Shown piece by piece: positions 5,867-9,339 of a stretch of DNA of 9,339 bases. This DNA comes from Methylacidiphilum caldifontis. Its GTDB lineage: Bacteria > Verrucomicrobiota > Verrucomicrobiia > Methylacidiphilales > CAMAQI01. Location of the stretch: positions 1 through 9,339 of the forward strand of contig CAMAQI010000083.1 in the NCBI GenBank assembly GCA_945860255.1, in the 5' to 3' direction. Both the position numbers and the translations under genes were made by a program. The first letter of the stretch is position 1. Every line of letters begins with the position of its first letter. The notes beneath the pieces were generated by a model that was not told the origin of the DNA, did not search any database, and was given only the letters and a program-made list of their open reading frames with translations.

Positions 5867-6586
5867 TCAATCCCCAAGTCCTACGAGTTTTACACGCTCA
5901 TAATCGGGAATTGTTCCTAAATCGAGCCAGCGTCCCTCATCGACGAGAACTCCTTGAATGAGATCTTGCTGCGACTTCTCTTGGAGCATTCTTAAAAAAA
6001 CATCGACGACCGATTCGATTTTTCCGGCGGTTAAGCGGTTTAAAAATCTTTTTTCGACAAGATAAACTCCTGTAAAAAGCGTTTTTTCAAGCCCCTCGAT
6101 TCCCAGACGGGAACGAAAATCTCTGACTCTTGCCGCTTTTCGATCCCATCCCACCTGTTTCGGTTCTTCTCGAGTCCGCAATGCCAGAGTAACCTCAACG
6201 CCGGCACTTTGATGTTTCTCAATCAACGGATTTAATTCAAAATTAGAAAGAACATCGCCGTTATAAATGAAAACGGTGTCGCCAAGAATCAACTCTTCGA
6301 TGTTTTTGAGGCCGCCGGCGGTTTCGAGCAATATCGGTTCGTATTTAAAAAAAAGAGGAACTCCACGCCATTCTTTTTGAGGGAAGGCCGCTTCATATTT
6401 TGAAGCGCAGTGGTGGGTATTAACGATGATTCGTTCAATTCCTAAATCGACGCACCGATCGAAGGCGTCGCAGATCATCGGTCGACCTTGAACGGGGAGG
6501 AGCGGCTTAGGGCACTCTAAGGTCAACGGCCGCAATCGAGTGCCAAGGCCGGCCCCCAGAATAAAGGCAGTCCGAAGTTTAACCAT
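5867..6586 (-). CDS. Sugar-1-phosphate nucleotidyltransferase (MurU/HddC-like)
   Basis: A 239-residue cytoplasmic nucleotidyltransferase that joins a sugar 1-phosphate to an NTP to give an NDP-sugar and pyrophosphate. The signature GAGLGTRLRPLT..CPKPLLPV lies right after the start (glycine-rich NTP loop plus the catalytic Arg and Lys). Further motifs are NTHHCASKY, LETAGGLKN for base and sugar binding, YNGDVL with the metal-binding Asp, and WLDLGTIPDY near the end. The short length without a left-handed beta-helix tail fits MurU (MurNAc-1-P uridylyltransferase), HddC or short mannose-1-P guanylyltransferases rather than GlmU. I prefer the ATG at 6586, since the GAGAGGG just upstream is a good ribosome site; the GTG at 6601 would place that site inside the gene. 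The kinase partner of MurU (AmgK) is not adjacent. Class is secure, sugar and nucleotide are not. Confidence 0.88.
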   Translation of the reverse strand: MVKLRTAFILGAGLGTRLRPLTLECPKPLLPVQGRPMICDAFDRCVDLGIERIIVNTHHCASKYEAAFPQKEWRGVPLFFKYEPILLETAGGLKNIEELILGDTVFIYNGDVLSNFELNPLIEKHQSAGVEVTLALRTREEPKQVGWDRKAARVRDFRSRLGIEGLEKTLFTGVYLVEKRFLNRLTAGKIESVVDVFLRMLQEKSQQDLIQGVLVDEGRWLDLGTIPDYERVKLVGLGD

Positions 6587-6590
6587 TAGT

Positions 6591-6598
6591 CCCTCTCT
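6591..6598 (-). promoter_or_regulatory. Ribosome binding site of the nucleotidyltransferase gene
   Basis: Minus-strand AGAGAGGG ends 4 nt before the ATG at 6586-6584. It decides the start: the upstream in-frame GTG at 6601 would absorb this site into the coding region and add five residues that lie outside the family motif. Confidence 0.7.
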
Positions 6599-6616
6599 CA
6601 CTTTAAATTATTCGCA

Positions 6617-6642
6617 TTATTTTTCGTCGGAACGAAAAATAA
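6617..6642. repeat. Perfect 11-bp inverted repeat upstream of the nucleotidyltransferase gene
   Basis: TTATTTTTCGT (6617-6627) and ACGAAAAATAA (6632-6642) are exact reverse complements around a 4-nt spacer CGGA. It lies 31 nt upstream of the nucleotidyltransferase ATG, where a promoter or leader is expected. Only three of eleven pairs are G-C and no T-run follows on either strand beyond the stem itself, so it is a poor intrinsic terminator. A dimeric regulator's operator or a leader hairpin are both possible. Confidence 0.6.
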
Positions 6643-6673
6643 GAGGAGCTTGATCGATGCATGCTTCAAGTTC

Positions 6674-6700
6674 CCCCGATCCGAATCGGGGCAAACCCCG
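6674..6700. repeat. Alternating CCCCG/CGGGG/CCCCG segments with two mutually exclusive hairpins
   Basis: CCCCGAT (6674-6680) and ATCGGGG (6685-6691) can form a 7-bp stem with a CCGA loop. The middle CGGGG (6687-6691) can instead pair with the next CCCCG (6696-6700) across CAAA. Only one hairpin can exist at a time. The flanking A-rich run at 6701-6720 is on the wrong side for a rho-independent terminator on either strand. Confidence 0.5.
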
Positions 6701-6821
6701 AAAACAAAAAACAAAAAAAACTGTATTTTTAAAATTCATAAATCGGAATTCAATGAGATATCAATGCGAGTGGAAAATGTTTTCATTCGAGATCAATCTT
6801 CAGTTTCGGTCTTTAACCGAT

Positions 6822-7874
6822 TTATGGTTTAACGGTGGGAACGATCTTGAAAAGACGATCGGCAGCTCGAGCTGCGAGCTGGCGAATGACCTGATCTTCT
6901 CCCCCTTTAGTCGCCATCGATTTGAGGGTCTCGATCGATCCAGTATCTTGAAGTTCAACTAGGGCTATAATGGCTTCGTGACGAACCGCGGGGTCTTTAT
7001 CTTGGAGTCCTTGTCGCACAACGGAAATGGTATTCGAATCTTGCATTTGACCAATCACTCGCATCGCTAAGGGACGGATCTCAGCACGTCCTGTGGAGAG
7101 ATAGACCAAGAGCTGGGGGAGAGATTCGCGGTTGCGAATGGTGGCTAAAGAGAATGTAGCGACCTCAACATGCTTGGGATTCGAGTTTTTTAATTGAGCA
7201 AGATATTCCTCGGGCTTATTTTCTTTGACGAGTGTCAGGAGGGCATTGGTCGCTGCATGTTGAACTTGGGCATCGGGGTCCTCCAAAAGAAGAAAAAGAG
7301 GCGGGACCGCTTTTACGTCGCGGAGTCGTCCGAGTGCTTGTGCGGCATCCGAACGAACAAACCACCAGCTGTCTTTCAAGGCCTCGATGAGTGGCTCAAC
7401 GGCGCGGTCATCTTTCAAATCCCCTAAAGCATAGACTGCGGAGCGACGAACCTCATTTTCAGGATCTTTGACTAATTTAGCAATTGAGGAAAAGGCATCA
7501 GAATCACTCAGCGTACTCAAGGCACGTGCGGCATTTCCACGGATCATGGGATCTTTATCACGAAGAGAGTCTCTTAAAATCGCATCTTGGGAGGGGGATT
7601 TTCCTTTCGAAATAACCTGAACAAATTCACGGTAGGCGGCGACGGCGAGATCAACGCGATCGGCCTTGAGGAAAAGAGTGATACGGCGACGTTGAAGAGG
7701 TTTACTCTTGGGGGACTCATGAATCGCAGAAGTTAAAATATTCAACGCTTTTTCAAATTCGCGAACTTGGACAAGTGAGTCGACCGTAGCGATTGTCTCT
7801 TTTTCTTTTTTAGAAACACACCCGATGAAACTCAGGAAGATGAAACTCAATATCGACAAATGAATGAAGCGCAT
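6822..7874 (-). CDS. HEAT-repeat lipoprotein with N-terminal TPR-like segment
   Basis: A 350-residue predicted lipoprotein. Residues 1-18 are a signal peptide ending in LSFIG, with C19 as the lipidated cysteine; the -3 residue is Phe, a slightly unusual lipobox. Residues 30-92 look like two TPR-type helical hairpins (EFEKALNILTSAI, ADRVDLAVAAYREFV). From about 97 to 343 there are roughly eight PBS-lyase-type HEAT repeats of about 31 residues, clearest at 138-210 (DPENEVRRSAVYALGDLKDD, WFVRSDAAQALGRLRD, DAQVQHAATNALL). Such repeats form a curved scaffold for protein binding; no catalytic motif is visible. It is probably attached to the outer or inner membrane facing the periplasm, where it would hold partners together. 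It follows the adenylate cyclase gene by 44 nt on the same strand and may share its transcript. The ribosome site is a weak AAAGAAA. Partner proteins cannot be named. Confidence 0.82.
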   Translation of the reverse strand: MRFIHLSILSFIFLSFIGCVSKKEKETIATVDSLVQVREFEKALNILTSAIHESPKSKPLQRRRITLFLKADRVDLAVAAYREFVQVISKGKSPSQDAILRDSLRDKDPMIRGNAARALSTLSDSDAFSSIAKLVKDPENEVRRSAVYALGDLKDDRAVEPLIEALKDSWWFVRSDAAQALGRLRDVKAVPPLFLLLEDPDAQVQHAATNALLTLVKENKPEEYLAQLKNSNPKHVEVATFSLATIRNRESLPQLLVYLSTGRAEIRPLAMRVIGQMQDSNTISVVRQGLQDKDPAVRHEAIIALVELQDTGSIETLKSMATKGGEDQVIRQLAARAADRLFKIVPTVKP

Positions 7875-7918
7875 GATTTTCTTTAGACAGTCTCATTCTG
7901 AAGCGCAATGAACTTTTA

Positions 7919-9178
7919 TTAAAAAGTTCCAAGCCTAACATTCTCAAGGGGAAACGTTTCTTCCGATTTTTGAAACCCCATTCGTTCGATTTCCAAGAGA
8001 TCTAAAGGCAATCCTTTTCCTTTCAACGAAGTCAAACCAAGAGGACGCGTCTCGATCGGAGTATTAACAAAACCGACAAAATCTTTGGAGGCAGTAATTT
8101 TACCTGGGGAACAAGCCGATTCAATTCTTGCCGCGGTATTGACCGTATCCCCCCAAACGTCGTAAGAAAACTTACGTTTTCCGACGATCCCGGCGATGGC
8201 CTTGCCGCAATGGAGTCCGATCCGAAGATCCCAATAAAGCTGATCGTTCATCACTTTATCCTCCCACCGTTTTGCAATAAAGTCGCGCATGCGAAAGGCG
8301 CATTCGAGAAGCCGAGAGGCGGAGTCAGCGGGATTCAATTCATGAAGTCCCGTCACGCAAAAGTAACCGTCTCCAATGGTTTTCAGTTTTTCGACTCCCG
8401 TCTCATCACAAATATCGTCAAAAGCGGAAAAACAGATGCTCAACTCACCCACGAGTTCCTCAGGATCCATCATTTCACCGAGACGAGTGAAATCGACAAA
8501 GTCACTAAACAAAATAAAGATTTTCTCATGCTCTTTTGCTCGAACCGTTCCTTTATCCCGAATTTCATCTAAAACGAAGGCTGGAAAAATATTACGGATC
8601 AAACTGTCTGATTTCTTTTTTTCGCGAAAAAGATTTTTTTGACTTTTAATGTATTTTTCTTGACTTTGAACGACCTCCATTAAATTCATTTCTCGTTCAA
8701 TTAATTTTGCAAAACCACTCATCGCACTGATTTGTGAAGGGGTGAGTTCACGGCTCTTCATATCTAGCAAACAGAGAGTTCCGACAACATGCTTACCATC
8801 CGGCATTAACGGCCATCCGGCATAAAAACAAAGGTAAGGCTCCCCTAAAACAGCGGGGTGATTTTTAGAAATCGAATGAACTCGTGTATCGGAAATGATC
8901 AGCGGCTTTCTCAGGAGTACCGTATGACTACATAAAGAAAGATTTCTCGGGGTTTCGACTAAATCGAAACCGACTTTTGATTTAAACCACTGACGTTCCT
9001 TTTCAATCAGCGCGACATAGACAATCGGAACTTCAAAAAGGGTCTGGACTAAACGAACAATCTGATCAAAACGTTCCTCTGGAGGAGTGTCGAGAATCTG
9101 AAGGTCTGACAAAGCCTGAAGTCGAACCTCCTCGTTCCAAGGAATCTCCGCTTCTTGAAACCGGATCAAATTGCTCAT
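7919..9178 (-). CDS. GAF-domain class III adenylate cyclase
   Basis: A 419-residue soluble signalling enzyme making cAMP from ATP. Residues 15-160 form a GAF sensor domain typical of this group (EVRLQALSDLQILDTPPEERFD at the start, then SLCSHTVL, YAGWPL, VVGTLCLLD). A helical, probably coiled-coil linker (about 162-208) precedes the NIFPAFVLDEI motif and the cyclase domain (about 218-396). All catalytic positions are visible: metal-binding D226 (FSDFVDFT) and D270 (KTIGDGY), adenine-selecting K266 and D340 (YDVWGD), and transition-state N347 and R351 (VNTAARIES). The K/D pair argues for ATP rather than GTP. Spacing matches homodimeric cyclases such as mycobacterial Rv1625c, but there are no membrane segments. 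The GAF ligand is unknown. No Shine-Dalgarno lies at normal spacing before the ATG; an AGGA is about 13 nt away. A cAMP receptor is not in the window. Confidence 0.92.
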   Translation of the reverse strand: MSNLIRFQEAEIPWNEEVRLQALSDLQILDTPPEERFDQIVRLVQTLFEVPIVYVALIEKERQWFKSKVGFDLVETPRNLSLCSHTVLLRKPLIISDTRVHSISKNHPAVLGEPYLCFYAGWPLMPDGKHVVGTLCLLDMKSRELTPSQISAMSGFAKLIEREMNLMEVVQSQEKYIKSQKNLFREKKKSDSLIRNIFPAFVLDEIRDKGTVRAKEHEKIFILFSDFVDFTRLGEMMDPEELVGELSICFSAFDDICDETGVEKLKTIGDGYFCVTGLHELNPADSASRLLECAFRMRDFIAKRWEDKVMNDQLYWDLRIGLHCGKAIAGIVGKRKFSYDVWGDTVNTAARIESACSPGKITASKDFVGFVNTPIETRPLGLTSLKGKGLPLDLLEIERMGFQKSEETFPLENVRLGTF

Positions 9179-9187
9179 TGTTTGAAT

Positions 9188-9215
9188 ATTATCCTAAATC
9201 CGGCAGTTAAAACAA
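9188..9215 (-). promoter_or_regulatory. Possible promoter of the adenylate cyclase gene
   Basis: Minus-strand GATAAT (9193-9188) matches 5 of 6 -10 bases, with a poor TTGTTT (9215-9210) 16 nt upstream. Only 9 nt separate the -10 box from the ATG, so this promoter would give an almost leaderless mRNA. That agrees with the missing ribosome site, but the -35 match is weak. Confidence 0.25.
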
Positions 9216-9230
9216 AAAATAGTGTAGCGA

Positions 9231-9244
9231 GCCGCGTTTGCGGC
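9231..9244. repeat. GC-rich hairpin upstream of the cyclase gene
   Basis: GCCGC (9231-9235) and GCGGC (9240-9244) form a 5-bp stem with a GTTT loop. A further GCGG (9248-9251) followed by ATTTTTGTATTTTT on the plus strand offers an alternative pairing with CCGC at 9232-9235. No plus-strand gene ends nearby, so a terminator role would need a transcript that is not apparent. Confidence 0.4.
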
Positions 9245-9285
9245 GAAGCGGATTTTTGTATTTTTGGTCGGCTATTTTGATTTTC

Positions 9286-9324
9286 ATCCACTCATTAAGA
9301 GCCCCTCAGGGTCTTTGAGTGGAT
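9286..9324. repeat. Long imperfect stem-loop near right edge
   Basis: ATCCACTCA (9286-9294) pairs exactly with TGAGTGGAT (9316-9324). Inside it AAGA (9297-9300) pairs with TCTT (9312-9315) and CCC (9302-9304) with GGG (9309-9311), loop CTCA. This makes 16 pairs with only a 2-nt and a 1-nt bulge. The plus strand continues TTTGCTTT, a weak T-run; the minus strand has none. It may be a terminator, a dispersed repeat or part of an RNA extending out of the window. Confidence 0.55.
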
Positions 9325-9339
9325 TTGCTTTGAGGAAAA

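Larger units (their letters stand above)
6602..6821. other. Non-coding stretch between nucleotidyltransferase and HEAT-repeat genes
   Basis: About 220 nt with no credible gene. It holds the 11-bp inverted repeat, the C/G-rich hairpin region, phased A-tracts at 6701-6720 and a short 5-bp hairpin (TCGGT/ACCGA, 6806-6820) near the end of the lipoprotein gene. Short plus-strand reading frames here have unlikely composition and run antisense into the lipoprotein gene. Confidence 0.6.

Noticed and set aside
6650..6962. Two plus-strand frames across the 6602-6821 gap
   Set aside because: Lys/Asn-rich translation of A-tracts running antisense into the lipoprotein gene, with no ribosome site or recognisable domain.
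8210..8642. Plus-strand frames antisense to the adenylate cyclase
   Set aside because: They overlap the catalytic cyclase domain, which is strongly conserved on the minus strand, and show no motif of their own.
1..9339. Mobile element, CRISPR, toxin-antitoxin or defence system
   Set aside because: No transposase, integrase, regularly spaced repeats, small paired toxin genes or nuclease/NTPase defence modules are visible. All sizeable genes belong to housekeeping, envelope or signalling families, apart from one small exported protein of unknown function.

Overview
The window comes from a bacterium with compact gene packing and moderate GC content (judged by eye). Nine protein genes fill nearly all of it; no tRNA, rRNA, CRISPR array, insertion sequence or integrase is visible. 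The nucleotidyltransferase, the ClpS/DUF2017 pair and the HEAT-repeat lipoprotein look most like genes of the PVC group, perhaps Verrucomicrobiota. That placement rests on remembered family resemblance and is tentative.

Layout, left to right. (1) 2-442 (+): the 3' part of a FlgJ-type glucosaminidase whose start lies beyond the left edge. (2) 445-1527 (-): ribonuclease D, tail to tail with the first gene and only 2 nt away. (3) 1616-3628 (+): a tight three-gene operon of a MoeZ-type E1-like adenylyltransferase/rhodanese, the N-degron adaptor ClpS and a DUF2017 protein. (4) 3637-5802 (-): a variant pyruvate kinase with an enlarged N-terminus and B domain and no C-terminal regulatory domain, directly preceded (0 nt) by a small exported protein of unknown function. 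(5) 5867-6586 (-): a MurU/HddC-like sugar-1-phosphate nucleotidyltransferase. (6) 6587-6821: a non-coding stretch of about 235 nt with a perfect 11-bp inverted repeat, an alternating C/G/C-rich hairpin region and A-tracts. (7) 6822-7874 (-): a TPR/HEAT-repeat lipoprotein. (8) 7919-9178 (-): a GAF-domain class III adenylate cyclase. (9) 9179-9339: non-coding DNA with a GC-rich hairpin and a longer imperfect stem-loop.

The most coherent functional unit is the moeZ-clpS-DUF2017 operon. It joins sulfur-carrier activation to regulated proteolysis and resembles the clpS-DUF2017-mec-cysO-cysM neighbourhood known from Actinobacteria, although mec, cysO and cysM are not in this window. The right half is mostly cell-envelope and signalling genes: nucleotide-sugar synthesis, an exported protein, a lipoprotein and a cAMP-producing enzyme. 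I see no clear defence, phage or mobile system. The most unusual items are the variant pyruvate kinase, the operon pairing and several unexplained inverted repeats.
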